Made by a program: the position numbers and the translations under genes. A stretch of 64,000 nt of DNA from Agelas oroides. Lineage: Eukaryota; Porifera; Demospongiae; Agelasida; Agelasidae. A model generated the notes under the pieces. It searched no databases, was not told the origin of the DNA, and saw only the letters and a program-made list of their open reading frames with translations. The DNA lies in contig OX422189.1 in the NCBI GenBank assembly GCA_949130485.1, positions 413,220 to 477,219 on the forward strand. The letters are read 5' to 3'. Below are positions 10,856 through 21,525 of this stretch, piece by piece. Every line of letters begins with the position of its first letter. Position 1 is the stretch's first letter.

Positions 10856-11689
10856 ATGTTTGCTGTTTCCTTTGCGGAGCTGAGCCCGTTGGGCGCCTTC
10901 ACCGCCTGCTTCCTATTGGCGCTGACGTTTGTTTTTATTCTCTACGTGGTGGCTCCGGGCCTGCCCCGAAACGAACCAGTAACTGTGCAGAGGAGGACCC
11001 TGGCCATTTTGGGCGTGTGTGCCTTTGCTCCCTTCTACCTGTGGCTTTGGTCTGATAATGGGGCGGGGAGGAAACCCATTTTTCAGGTCCTGGGGATAAA
11101 AATGGATGAGTTTATTCCAGCTGCACTTCTCCCTCTGTTGCTCGTAGTGATACTGTATATCGGCCCCATACTGCAGACACTGACTATGGGAGAGGGTCTC
11201 TTTGACCATATATGGTCGGAGAGGTATGACATTAACCTCCGAAACTACCTGGTTGCACCGTTTGCAGAAGAGCTTATCTTCCGTGCGTGCATGGTACCCC
11301 TCCTGCTGCCCCACCTGGGTCAACTGTGGACCATCCTCCTTTGTCCCCTGTTCTTTGGATTGGCCCACATGCATCATTTGATTGAGTGGATGAGGAGGGG
11401 GCGTGGCACACTATTCAAAGCACTGTTGAGCATTTTCATACAAGTGTGTTACACTTCCATATTTGGAATGTTCTCAGCATTCCTGTTTATCCGCACTGGG
11501 CACCTAGTTAGCCCCTTCTTGACCCACAGCTTTTGCAACATCATGGGGTTGCCCCCATTTGAGACGATATCCCAACATGACTACCCCCACTGGATAATCC
11601 TGTGGTATTTCATTGGACTGATTGCATTCGTGGTACTGCTGTTTCCATTCACACAACTTGACTTAATAGACCATGTCAAATGGTGGTAG
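10856..11689 (+). CDS. RCE1: CAAX prenyl protease 2 (Ras-converting enzyme 1)
   Basis: Integral ER membrane protease that removes the last three residues of prenylated CAAX proteins such as Ras. It is a single exon of 277 residues starting at ATG 10856 (the open frame extends upstream only through a GTG). The ABI/CAAX glutamic protease motifs are intact: EELIFRACM with E138, E139 and R143; FFGLAHMHH with H171; and FIRTGHLVSPFLTHSFCN with H224 and N228. Several hydrophobic helices surround them, and PAALLPLLL and CPLFFG match the animal enzyme. It is slightly shorter than human RCE1 (329), mainly at the termini. It shares its upstream region with ICln. Confidence 0.95.
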   Translation: MFAVSFAELSPLGAFTACFLLALTFVFILYVVAPGLPRNEPVTVQRRTLAILGVCAFAPFYLWLWSDNGAGRKPIFQVLGIKMDEFIPAALLPLLLVVILYIGPILQTLTMGEGLFDHIWSERYDINLRNYLVAPFAEELIFRACMVPLLLPHLGQLWTILLCPLFFGLAHMHHLIEWMRRGRGTLFKALLSIFIQVCYTSIFGMFSAFLFIRTGHLVSPFLTHSFCNIMGLPPFETISQHDYPHWIILWYFIGLIAFVVLLFPFTQLDLIDHVKWW

Positions 11690-12443
11690 TGTTTCTGTTG
11701 GACATATGTGAAGTCCTATGACCAATCGGAACGGCACAAGACTAGTGATTATGTTGATATACATGCTTTAGTATTTATACCTACACTATAGTCTACTAGA
11801 TGTTATCAAGAATTATTATAACATGCTTCAGTGAACATGAATATTAACATTAAGAAAATAGGCAGCTTAATTTGCTCACTATCTCAATGGTCTACTCTTA
11901 TCATTATAACCCGTTACCCAGGCAACATCTAAGAATGTTGCCCATATCTCTCTTGTACAGTGATGTTGCCTAGGTAACAGGTTATATAATAGTTATATCC
12001 CTCCCTGGGGTGTGGTCTTGCACATTGGTGTCGGGCTACGCCCGACACCAATGTGTAAAACGACCACAGGGAGGGATATAACTATTACTTAGCTACCAAA
12101 TTTCGTTTTCGTTTTCACAATTAATTTTAAAAATGAAATATGCCTAATTTCTGAAATGTGTTTTAGTTAACTAAAAGAATGTTGCAGGACAATGTGGCCT
12201 GGGAATGAGACTAAAATCAAGTTATTACATGTTCCACTGTTTACATCTTACAAGCATAAAATAAATTATTGTTTACCCATACAAGCTGAATACAAGCTGC
12301 TTGATTACAAGCACAAGTGCTCAAAGAGGCTTAGCTGTGTTTTACACAAATACTGACTAGGGATAAAGGGGTTCAATCTAATTATTAAATCTCATAAAAT
12401 AAGACGTACACCATCAACATATCTACCATCTTTAAAATCTACA
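11690..12443. other. Intergenic region between convergent RCE1 and USP
   Basis: 3' ends of two convergent genes. Apart from the hairpin pair at 11906-12087, I see only AT-rich sequence, including a short TTTAGTTAACTAAA motif near 12160 that recalls the element at 600-897. Confidence 0.5.
11906..12087. repeat. Two adjacent hairpins (MITE-like palindromes)
   Basis: The first hairpin pairs ATAACCCGTTACCCAGGCAA (11906 on) with its reverse complement ending at 11985. The second pairs TAATAGTTATATCCCTCCCT (11987 on) with AGGGAGGGATATAACTATTA ending 12087, around a perfect CATTGGTGTCGGG / CCCGACACCAATG inner stem. A related copy, with GGGATGGATATAACTACT and TTACTTAGGTAA, lies near 23505-23590. Confidence 0.75.
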
Positions 12444-12739
12444 CTACCACTCAGTCGCTTTGGCTGACAGAAGCTGAACACCGCTAGCCAACCCGTCTCC
12501 TTCCAACATAAAATCATAGTTATTATAGTCTTCCAAAAGAGAGCTCTTCTTCTGTACAGTTTCCTGGGGGAGATCATCAGAGGGGGCCATGTGTGGGTTT
12601 GAGGAGCTCCTCTTTAGGGAAGGATTGTTGGTCGTGAGTGCGGGTAGACCGAGGGGGGTGGGGTCTAGGCCAAGAGCGGAGAGGATGGTGCTAGCTTGAG
12701 CTGAAGTAGACGTCTCGCCACCAGCCATAGTAAGATCAG

Positions 12740-12807
<68 letters not shown>

Positions 12808-15800
12808 GTGTGAAGAGGGGAGATAAGTTATTGGTCAAATATTGGAGCATTTCGGTTTGCATTGACAATAATACATGGACATGAAAGAGTGAAAAATGGA
12901 GAAGGCTTGGGATTGCAAACGACGTCTGATTTATATTATACACACATACTTTCGCTACTGGACTTCTTAGGCGGGAGGGATGGGAGAGGGTGTGAGGAGG
13001 AGGAGGCGGAGGAAGGTTTGAACACCCGTAACAGCTGTTCTACACACTTCAACTCTGCAGCGTCATCAAACGTTGCATCAAACTCCGAGATGGAGAGGGA
13101 GGAGAGGTCTGTGTGTGTGTGTGTGTGTGTGGAGGGGGAGGAGAGAGGGAAGGAGAGGGGAGAAAGAGAGAAGGGGAGAGGGGAAGGGCAAGCTCTAATT
13201 ACAGACACCATTATGGTAATGACACAGGGTTAGCAGAGCTTGTCTTCTCATACCACGATGCTGGTAGAATAGAACGTAGACATTTTCTGCATCTTTTGGT
13301 GAGGGTACCACCTGCACAAGAGAACATACTTGTGCGTGAGTGTGTGTGTGACTGTGTGGCCAAGTGGTTAGGTATTTGAACTGTCAATCGAAACAGCACA
13401 GGTTCAAGTCCCACCAGTTACCACTGGAGAAAAAAACAAACAAACATTTATTCACTTGGCATCCCACCCAGGCCGTACCTTGGTTACAGTCTCATCGTTA
13501 TAGTAACTCCACTCTTGTGTGCTGGGGTGCTTAGAGTAGGCAGTATAGTGACCTGTGTTCAGGGCTGAAGTGGGGGAGGAGGAGGATAGAGCAGAGGAGG
13601 ATGTTGAGAGGAGAAAGAGGGAGAACTTGCCCACTGTGTCGGTGCACTATCACTCACTTCCAAAGTGGCAGACGCAGGCGGTGAGCTCCAGTGGTTGTGT
13701 TTCTGCAGTCTCCTTGCACACAGACTGAGGGTCCAACTCCAGGGGGAAGCTCACCTTAGCGTCTACCTTACTGCCAGCGCTGCCATGATAGACGAACCTG
13801 CAAGACAATAAGTAAAGTTGTGTTAAGCTCTCTAATGAGAATTAGAGGTAAGCAGGGAGAGGGCGAGGCAAAATGAAGATAGGAGGGAAGAGAGATGGAA
13901 AGGAGGGAGAGGAAAGAGCAGGAGAAAGAGAAGGGAGGGAAGATGGAGAAAGATGGGAGGAGAGCGGAAACAGAGGAAGAAAGAGAGATGGAGAAAGATG
14001 GGAGGAGAGCGGAAACAGAGGAAGAAAGAGAGATGGAGAAGGGGTGGAGGAAGGAAGAAAACAGAGCTGGAGTAAAAGTCTTGTGCCAACACCATTGCAC
14101 ACAGCATGGGAGGTCTGTGGTTGTGAATGTGCATATGCGCATGTGGCACTACAGTTGTAAAGTTGGTGCCATTTTGAAGCTTACCTCTTGAGGTGAATGA
14201 TGAGTGTTTTGGGTAGCGAGCACACAGAGAGTGTTCTCACAGCCTCTCGCATCTCCCCACACTGGGGACAATACCATGGGTTATCACTGCCTAGCAACTC
14301 CCTAGCAACAGAGAGTAGTATGACAGAGGGAGGGAGAGGAGGAAGGAGGGAGAGGAGGAAAGAGGGAGAGGAGGAGGGAGGGAAAGAGGAAGGAGGGCGG
14401 GAAAGAGGGAGAGAGTGGTATGACAAATGGAGGGGAGAGAAGGATGGAAGGAGAGCTATGGTAGAAAGTGGTTACCTTTGAGAAAAGTTCTCCAGGCACT
14501 CCTGAAGTGTCAGTTTGTTGTCTCGCTTCTGAGCCAGAGAGGCGTGCCTCTCCACACGGCTAGCCTGCACAAACAGACAGACAGACAGACAGACACATTT
14601 CCATTCAACAAAAATTCAAACATTGGTGCTCAAAGTGGGTCTTGTACCGCTTCAGCTGTCATTGTTGGCAATGGAGGGAAGGTGACAGAGATGTGGTCGC
14701 CTGGCTTGAGCTCGAGGGGGATATTGTCATAATTAGCAATCACACAACCACGGCAGCCAGAGCTGTAGAGACACCGGGAACAATGACAACCCTGTTGGAG
14801 GAGGAGAGGAGGGGGGTGTCAGTGTGGGCGTGAGGGTAACATTAGTGTGTGTGTGTGTGTGTGTGTGTGGGGGGGGGGGGGGGATATCAAATCTACGTGT
14901 ACCTTGCTGTCTGTGAAGCAGAGTGACCATTCATGGCTAGTGGTGGCAGCGGGGAGGAGGAGGGAAATGGCAAAGTGGTAGAAGGTGCTCTGTTCGGAGC
15001 TGGGGAGGTTGAGGATGGCAGGGTGACCAAAGACGTTGTGAGAACCGTCGTCACATTTCATCCTGAATAGGATGTTGGTCTGAAGCAGCCTGTGGGAGTG
15101 GAAGGAAGAAGAGGGGAGGGGAAGAGAGAGGAAGAGGGAGGAGGAGAAGGGGGGGGGAGAGGGAGGAGGAGAAAGGGAAGAAGGATGGGAGAGAGGAAGA
15201 GGGGAATGTTGTTCACACTACAAGCAGAGCTGGTGAGGACTACTGACCTGACAATATTTTGGTTGGTGTCCGGGGTGGCCAATGGGAGGAAGGCCTCGGA
15301 CGGTTTGACCAGAGTGGAACAGATCTACAGAGAAAAAAAAAACACAGCTGCACTCAATCAACTGTCAAATACATGCAACTAGATAGTTTTGCAGCCAACC
15401 AAGGGGGGGAGGGGGAAGAAGAGGGGAGGGGAGAGAGGGAAGGGAAGTAGGAGAGGAAGGAGGAGAGAGGAAATGTGCACCTACACAAAAGGCAAGCCAG
15501 GATATATGACATGGTAGAATTACACCTGTTACACAGGGCTACTAAATCACCTTGGAAACTAAAGACACGTTTGATGTTACGAGGTCAAAGAACAGAAAGT
15601 GAAAAGCCGACAGTCACTGGAAATCAAATCAGGACCCCTGACTTTAGCCGCCATTACCACTGACCTATAACTGGCAGACAACCACTTTGGTCACCTACTG
15701 GGCTCTCGTGCATGGGCACCAGAACCTGGGAACAAGGCTACTTGGTCATCTACTGGGCTCTCATGCGTGGGCACCAGAGCCTGGGAACAAGGCTACTTGG

Positions 15801-18800
15801 TCACCTACTGGGCTCTCATGCGTGGGCACAAGAGCCTGGGAACAAGGCTGCTTGGTCACCTACTAGGCTCTCGTGCGTGGGCACTAGAGCCTGGGAACGA
15901 GGCTACTTGGTCACCTACCGGGCTCTCGTGCGTGGGCACCAGAGCCTGGGAACGAGACTACTGGGTCACCTACTGGGCTCTCGTGCGTGGGCACCTGAGC
16001 CTGGGAACGAGGCTACTTGGTCACCTACCGGGCTCTCGTGCGTGGGCACTAGAACCTGGGAACGAGGCTACTTGGTCACCTACTGGGCTCTCGTGCGTGG
16101 GCACCAGAACCTGGGAACGAGGCTACTTGGTCACCTACTGGGCTCTCGTGCGTGGGCACCAGAGCCTGGGAACGAGGCTACTTGGTCATCTACTGGGCTC
16201 TCGTGCGTGGGCACCAGAGCCTGGGAACGAGGCTACTTGGTCATCTACTGGGCTCTCGTGCATGGGCACCAGAGCCTGGGAACGAGGCTACTTGTTCATC
16301 TACTGGGCTCTCGTGCATGGGCACCAGAGCCTGGGAACGAGGCTACTGGGTCACCTACCGGACATGGAACCAGTGATTGTCCCTGGTTATAATGCTCAGC
16401 AGACGCCTGCAGACATGAGGGGCACACGATGGCCCCGCACTCCCTGTGCGTCAGGAGGTCGCTGTCCACCATCTCCTCAAGGCAGATACTGCACGAGTGC
16501 CATTCCATTACAACTGCCTGGGGATTCGGGGACGAATGGGGGCAGACTGGATTGCTAATATCTTCAAGGGCATCCTCAGAGGAACCAGCTGTGGGGTATT
16601 GTGACACAAAAGAAGCCGAGCTACAGTCCATCGCCTCAGGAGCACTCTGGGCTACCCCTTCCACTTGCGAACTTTCACCATTGTCATTATCCCCCTTCAT
16701 CATCTTAGCTGGAAGAGTCTCGTTTTCCGAGTCGCTCTCCTTACTGTGCTTCCCCCCATGGGTGTTTACACGGTCAAGCATGAACTGCTCAGACCCAAAC
16801 ACATCCAGGACTCTGTTATCGCTGGAGTCTACGTCCTGTGGTGATGTCACGTCCTTACTACTAGGCATCCATGGATCTCGTAGCATCTCGCTAACGCCTA
16901 GTACCACAGTGGAGTTGGCAGGGTCCACAGAACAAGCGGCTGAGCTCACGGCTCCACCATTTTCAAGCAGCTTATACCCTGCATTGGAGGGTGTTGTGGT
17001 GTCCACAATGGTACGTCCGATGTCCAGTTGCTGCTGGTTGCCAGGGGCTACCTCCATGCTGGCCAACTCTCCCCCTCCCAAAGGGGCCATCTCGAAGGCA
17101 TAGAGGGTACAGTCAGTACTGTCTACGTTTTTGAGGGCAAACGTGTCCGCCTGGGGGAATCAATCAATCAATCAATCAAGTGATCAGCCATGCAGTCGCC
17201 CTGACACAGCAGTGTTTCACTCACCAGCACTCTCACAATGCTCCCCTCCTTCACCTCCGCCAGGATGATTGACTCCAGTGGTAGCACCACCCCCACCAGC
17301 TCCACTAGGGCACTCTTCACCTCCCTCACCGTCACATGCTTCACCACCGTCACAAGCACCCTGAGGGAGAAAGAGAGGGAGTCCTGTACATTGTATTGGC
17401 CTTCTTCCCAGGCCCAGATCACTTATCCACATACAATTTACCTTTTTCCTCCTCTTCCCTCTTCTCTCCTCCCTCCCTCCTTTCTTAAACCACACCTTCT
17501 ATAACTCGTATAGCCAGCAACGATAGCCGGGGTGGAGGACTAACAACGAGGCTACCCACCCCACCTTCATACAGTGCATTGTTAAAGCTACATAACAAAT
17601 AACCTGGTAACTTTTCGAGTTCCCTGCACAGTGCATACGGGTACCCAGTTTATTTCTGCAAGGAGATAAAACAATCCACTGAAAACTGAAAGTAATTAGA
17701 TGCCTTAATGTCTCCAATTTCAACAATATACACACTGTAGCCTTGTTCCTAGGCCCTTGCTAGGTTTCATAACTTGTAATCGTGCTATGGGGGGGGGGAG
17801 CCCGAGAACAAAGCTATGAACAACAGACTTTACCAATTTGCCTCTCATAGGCATGTGGGAGGGACACTGAGAGGTAGACAAACGGCTCCAGCTTTGTTGA
17901 CAGGTGACCACATACATTGCACACGACCTACATGCAATACACATAGGTAGTGTTTACAATACATAAAAGATACAAGGTGCACACAAGGTACACACAATGT
18001 CATGTACACAGTATATATTTATCCATGCAGTCATGTACTGTACATGCATACAATGTCATAAGACGTGACTGTACACACCTCGTTCCTGAGCATCCCCTGA
18101 AATGTGTCCGTGATGATGGAGGAATTCTTTGTTACTGATTTCTTCACTTCATTGCTTGTAAGCTTTGCATCGTTGCTTGGTTTCTCCCCCTCACTACAAG
18201 TTTCACCCATCTCCATCCCTTCCTCTCCCTCCTCCCCCTCCTTTTCCTCTCCCTCGTCCTCCTCCCCCTCCTTCTCCTCTCCCTCTTCCTCCTTCCTCCC
18301 ACAGTCACCATTGGGAAGGCGGACAGGTTGGCTGCCAGCTGTTGCATCCTCATGTAGAGTGTCCAGCAACATTGCAAGAAATTCCTGACAGTCTTGCTGT
18401 AGGGAGGAAGGGAGGGAAGGGAGGGAGGGAAGGGAAGAAGGGAGAGAAGAAAGAATGAGTGAAGGAGTGAAAAAGAATGAGAAGAAGGGAAAAAGAGAGG
18501 AAGGGAAAAAGAGAGGGAGGGGAGGGAGAGGAAAAGAGGGGAAAGGAGGGGGAGGAAGTCACAAAAGTTTCTTGATAAAGTACCACTAGACACACACACA
18601 CCTGCCTGCTACCGCTGAACTGGGGATGCAGAAGGCCAAGAGTGGTCTTGAAGGCCTGCGGGTGGAGGGCAGAGAACTTTCCCGACCAGATCTTCTGCAC
18701 CAGTGTACCAAACCTTGCACTGAGATGGCCCTGGGGAGATGGATGAAGGACAAGTACACAAACACAGCAGCCATCGATATACTCTGCTACAAGGTTCAGA

Positions 18801-20163
18801 TGTTCTGCAGTACAGCAGTAGTCATATGCAGTGGCTCACCCTACATGCAGCCAGCTTGTCAGTCTCGGAACCAGACATAACATGTGGTACCTGGATCTTG
18901 GGATCTGGGAATGGGACACACATTTGTCCATTAGCAGTCCAGAATAGAAATTGAACATTGTTCTTCATTTGATATATTTATCTATTATGGGTGGTGCTCA
19001 TGTGTGGAGCCTAGACAATCAACATCTGTACACGATGCAGTATATGCAGCTCAGTTGAAGTGTGGTAATGCGATCAAAATACGCAGTGGAATAACATTCA
19101 ATTTCTTTCTGGGACAAACATGCTCATTCCACTAAACCAATTCTGATACTGTGAAAGAAATCGTATGGATTAACATGGCGTCATACACTCTCATACTTAG
19201 GTAGTATGTTGCGATCTCAGGAAGGTTTCTGATGCACTGCAGACCAGCGTTCATGTAGCAAGTGTTTCCCATGTTTAGAAGACCACATACACCCCTCTCC
19301 GCATCCACGGCTATGAGAGAGAGGGAGAGGGTAAGGGGTGGGGGGAGAGAGAGAGTGAGGAAGGAAAGAGAGAGGAAGGATGGGGGGAGAGAAGGAGTGA
19401 GAGAGGAAAAGAGGGGGCAATGATATGTATGAGGGTATGTGTGCAGGTGGGTGAGGGTGTATGTGAGGACAACAAACCTTCTAAATCCTTGGGCGTGGGT
19501 GGCCTATTCTCCAACAGGGCATTTGGAGTATTTCCTGTGTCTGTGAATCATGAGCAATCACCAGTAGAAGAAGATATGATTGATCAAACACTCTCAAGAT
19601 GGACGTAACTGATCACTTGAAACATGCAGTGAATCAGATGGATGATTCAGACATTTGACCAGTGGGTGGAAAAGAGAAAAATTGCTCGGCTTTCTGACAG
19701 GCTACACACTCTGCACAAGGCAGTCGTAACTACTGTCATCTGACAAGTGTGAGTGTACATACATTATGGCAGACCCTTCCTCTCTCTGCAAAGGGTGTGG
19801 CTTGTGAGACTAATGGTGTACCTTGTGTGTGAAGCAGAGGAGGGGGAGGGGGTGGGAGGGGTATGGCAACATTTGGGTTGGGTCGATAGTCTTGAAAGTC
19901 TTGTCCAGGTGCAATACTGTCCTCCCACCTCTCCCCGCTTTCCCCACCATCACTCTCACGGCTCAACAGAGGCTTCAGCTCGTGGCTATGTTGAATAAAC
20001 CTGCGTAACCCAAAGGAAGTGGGGAAATCAAAGCAGGGGAGACATGTATCTACAAGATCTGAACTCCTAGCAAATCAGAAAGACATGAATGGGTCTTCTG
20101 GGGCCTCTGATTGGATAACTAAATGGCTTACTTCTCAATACTTCCCGCCGTAGACTCCTCCAT
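12444..20163 (-). CDS. Ubiquitin-specific protease (peptidase C19, USP4/15/32-type core) with RING-like insert
   Basis: Cysteine deubiquitinase. I traced 21 in-phase exons giving 1108 residues: 20132-20163, 19822-20000, 19478-19540, 19197-19310, 18840-18904, 18602-18730, 18079-18396, 17834-17927, 17604-17655, 17225-17360, 16359-17150, 15248-15324, 14903-15089, 14648-14791, 14476-14564, 14185-14301, 13658-13797, 13479-13564, 13254-13311, 12950-13108, 12444-12739. Catalytic Cys109 lies in GLLNMGNTCYMN, His915 in TGHYTAYSKH, and Asn932/Asp933 in SYYND. Fingers cysteines are VCNVC and DNPWYCPQC, plus a CHCSRC...GCRGC cluster like USP32. A ubiquitin-like segment occupies about 345-415. Residues 614-660 carry an extra C-C/H-C/C-C/C-C knuckle whose last pair is split by intron 11. 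Exon 7 encodes a Glu-rich insert. The nearest human paralogue is uncertain. Confidence 0.92.
12740..12804. repeat. (GT)n microsatellite
   Basis: About 32 GT dinucleotides lie immediately upstream (minus strand) of the last USP exon. They serve as the polypyrimidine-like tract of its acceptor (CACACAG). A shorter GT tract at 13109-13130 does the same for the preceding exon. Confidence 0.9.
13340..13428 (+). repeat. tRNA-derived SINE candidate in USP intron
   Basis: Contains an A-box-like TGGCCAAGTGGTTAGG and, about 45 bases on, a B-box-like GGTTCAAGTCC. The T arm does not pair well, so this is more likely a tRNA-derived retroposon fragment or pseudo-tRNA than a functional tRNA. Confidence 0.5.
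15590..15682 (-). repeat. tRNA-derived SINE candidate in USP intron
   Basis: On the minus strand the segment reads TAGGTCAGTGGTAATGG (A-box-like), then GGGTCCTGATTTGATTTCC (B-box-like). The spacing is right for a tRNA head but the stems are degraded. It abuts the minisatellite that starts near 15687. Confidence 0.45.
15687..16358. repeat. 54-bp minisatellite in USP intron 11
   Basis: About 12 tandem copies of a 54-bp unit containing GGGCTCTCGTGCGTGGGCAC and GCCTGGGAACGAGGCTAC. The latter is the right arm of the dispersed hairpin family. The array ends directly at the donor of exon 11 (exon edge 16359). The long open frames on the plus strand through it are repeat artefacts. Confidence 0.9.
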
Positions 20164-20334
20164 GCTAGCGAAATGTCGGCCATGTGACGTCCCTCCTCCT
20201 AGCAAATTTTTTCGCTAATTTAGAAAGAACGTTTTAGAGAGGTCCAAGTGCAGCCAATCCTGAGAGAAGATTGTGCCTTGCTAAATAGGTAAGGATAATG
20301 CTATCCTTTGGTGTGTGTCCTCCTCCCTCTGATC

Positions 20335-20367
<33 letters not shown>

Positions 20368-20451
20368 CATAGATAATATACCTACCTATTACCTATGCAC
20401 ACACACACACACATATATACACACAGAGCAACATGTGAGATTAACAATAGA
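20164..20451. promoter_or_regulatory. Bidirectional promoter, USP / AK3
   Basis: 288 bp separate the start codons. A TGACGT half-CRE lies at about 20184-20189. AATAG|GTAAGG near 20286-20294 could be the donor of a 5' UTR intron for AK3, with the acceptor in the CA-rich stretch before 20452. Short (CA)n runs lie at 20336-20360 and 20398-20412. Confidence 0.5.
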
Positions 20452-21123
20452 ATGAATCCAGCAACCTCTCAAATTCTACGAGCTGTCATCATGGGCCCCC
20501 CAGGGGCTGGCAAGGGGACAATTTCATCAAGAATTGTGGCATTGTTTGACCTGCATCACCTTTCCAGTGGAGACCTGCTTCGCTCACAAATTACCAAACA
20601 AACTCCTCTTGGGCAAGAGGCGCGGAGGTACACTGACTCTGGGATACTTGTACCAGACCACACCATGGTTGAACTGATACTAAGTGAGCTGAAAGAAGTA
20701 AGAAATCCATACTGGTTACTAGATGGGTTCCCGAGAACAGTTCCGCAAGCTGAGGCCTTGCTGAAACAGGAAAAGATTGATATGGTCATCAATCTTGATG
20801 TACCTTTTCAGACCATCATAGATCGGATCCGAGAGAGATGGATACACCCACCCAGTGGTCGGGTGTACAATGAGAGTTATAACCCCCCGCAAGTCCCTGG
20901 TAAAGATGATCTCACTGGAGAGCCCTTGGTTCAGCGACCGGATGACCACCCTGACACTGTGTCCGAGAGACTAAGACAGTACGAGACACAGACGAAACCA
21001 GTATTAGACTTTTACCATACGAAAGGTTTACTGAAGAACTTCACTGGGTCCGAGTCGGATAAGATTTGGCCAGAAGTGAAGCATTATATCAAGACTGAAT
21101 TAGGAAATGGTAATATTAAATGA
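20452..21123 (+). CDS. AK3: Adenylate kinase 3 (GTP:AMP phosphotransferase)
   Basis: Transfers phosphate from GTP to AMP, in the mitochondrial matrix in animals. A single exon of 223 residues starts at ATG 20452, MNPATSQILRAVIM; the longer upstream frame begins in CA repeats and is rejected. The P-loop GPPGAGKGT is at residues 15-23. LSSGDLLR follows, then the DGFPRT AMP-binding motif and a LID with RWIHPPSGRVYN and DDLTGEPLVQR. The ITKQTPLG and TKPVLDFYHTKG segments match the AK3/AK4 branch rather than AK2. The length is close to human AK3 (227). It is followed 402 bp later, on the same strand, by thymidylate kinase. Confidence 0.95.
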   Translation: MNPATSQILRAVIMGPPGAGKGTISSRIVALFDLHHLSSGDLLRSQITKQTPLGQEARRYTDSGILVPDHTMVELILSELKEVRNPYWLLDGFPRTVPQAEALLKQEKIDMVINLDVPFQTIIDRIRERWIHPPSGRVYNESYNPPQVPGKDDLTGEPLVQRPDDHPDTVSERLRQYETQTKPVLDFYHTKGLLKNFTGSESDKIWPEVKHYIKTELGNGNIK

Positions 21124-21199
21124 GATTGTACCTTTAAAGAGTGTTTTACAAGTCCTCATGATCCATCACATCAAAGGTGATTAGCATAGGTTGCTAAGC

Positions 21200-21278
21200 T
21201 AGCCATGTTCCCAGACCTTCGTCTAGTACTGCAAGCTATCAAAAACAGGAGCTGGGGAAGGCCTGGGAACAAGGCTAC
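21200..21278. repeat. Dispersed hairpin element copy
   Basis: TAGCCATGTTCCCAGACCTT on the left pairs with AAGGCCTGGGAACAAGGCTA on the right around a TACTGCAAG core. It lies between AK3 and DTYMK. Confidence 0.7.
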
Positions 21279-21525
21279 TAGCTTACGAGCTGAGTTTTCA
21301 CTCTACAGAGTACAGCCAATTTGACAATTCTTCCAACAAAAGAGCCATACAGTTGGCTATGTAGAACAGCCTGACATCGTTTAGTTTCAGTGGCTGTGTT
21401 GCCATAAACCTCAGCTGTTGCCAATCAATGACCACATCTCCTGAAAAATGTGAGTTGTGAGGTTTGTGGTTAATTGCCTCCTAAGTACTCCTAACTAAGT
21501 GCGCGCGCATGTGCCAGTGGGTGTA

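Noticed and set aside
13340-13428. Functional tRNA gene (Ser-like)
   Set aside because: A- and B-box motifs are present but the T arm and acceptor stem do not pair.
15712-16558. 226- and 263-residue plus-strand frames with a repeated LGTRLLGHLLGSRAWAPEPG motif
   Set aside because: The 54-bp unit is a multiple of three, so it stays open in several frames. It is intronic to the USP gene and antisense to it.
16429-17103. 224-residue plus-strand frame
   Set aside because: Antisense to the large USP exon 16359-17150, which carries the zinc ligands and continues the protease in phase.
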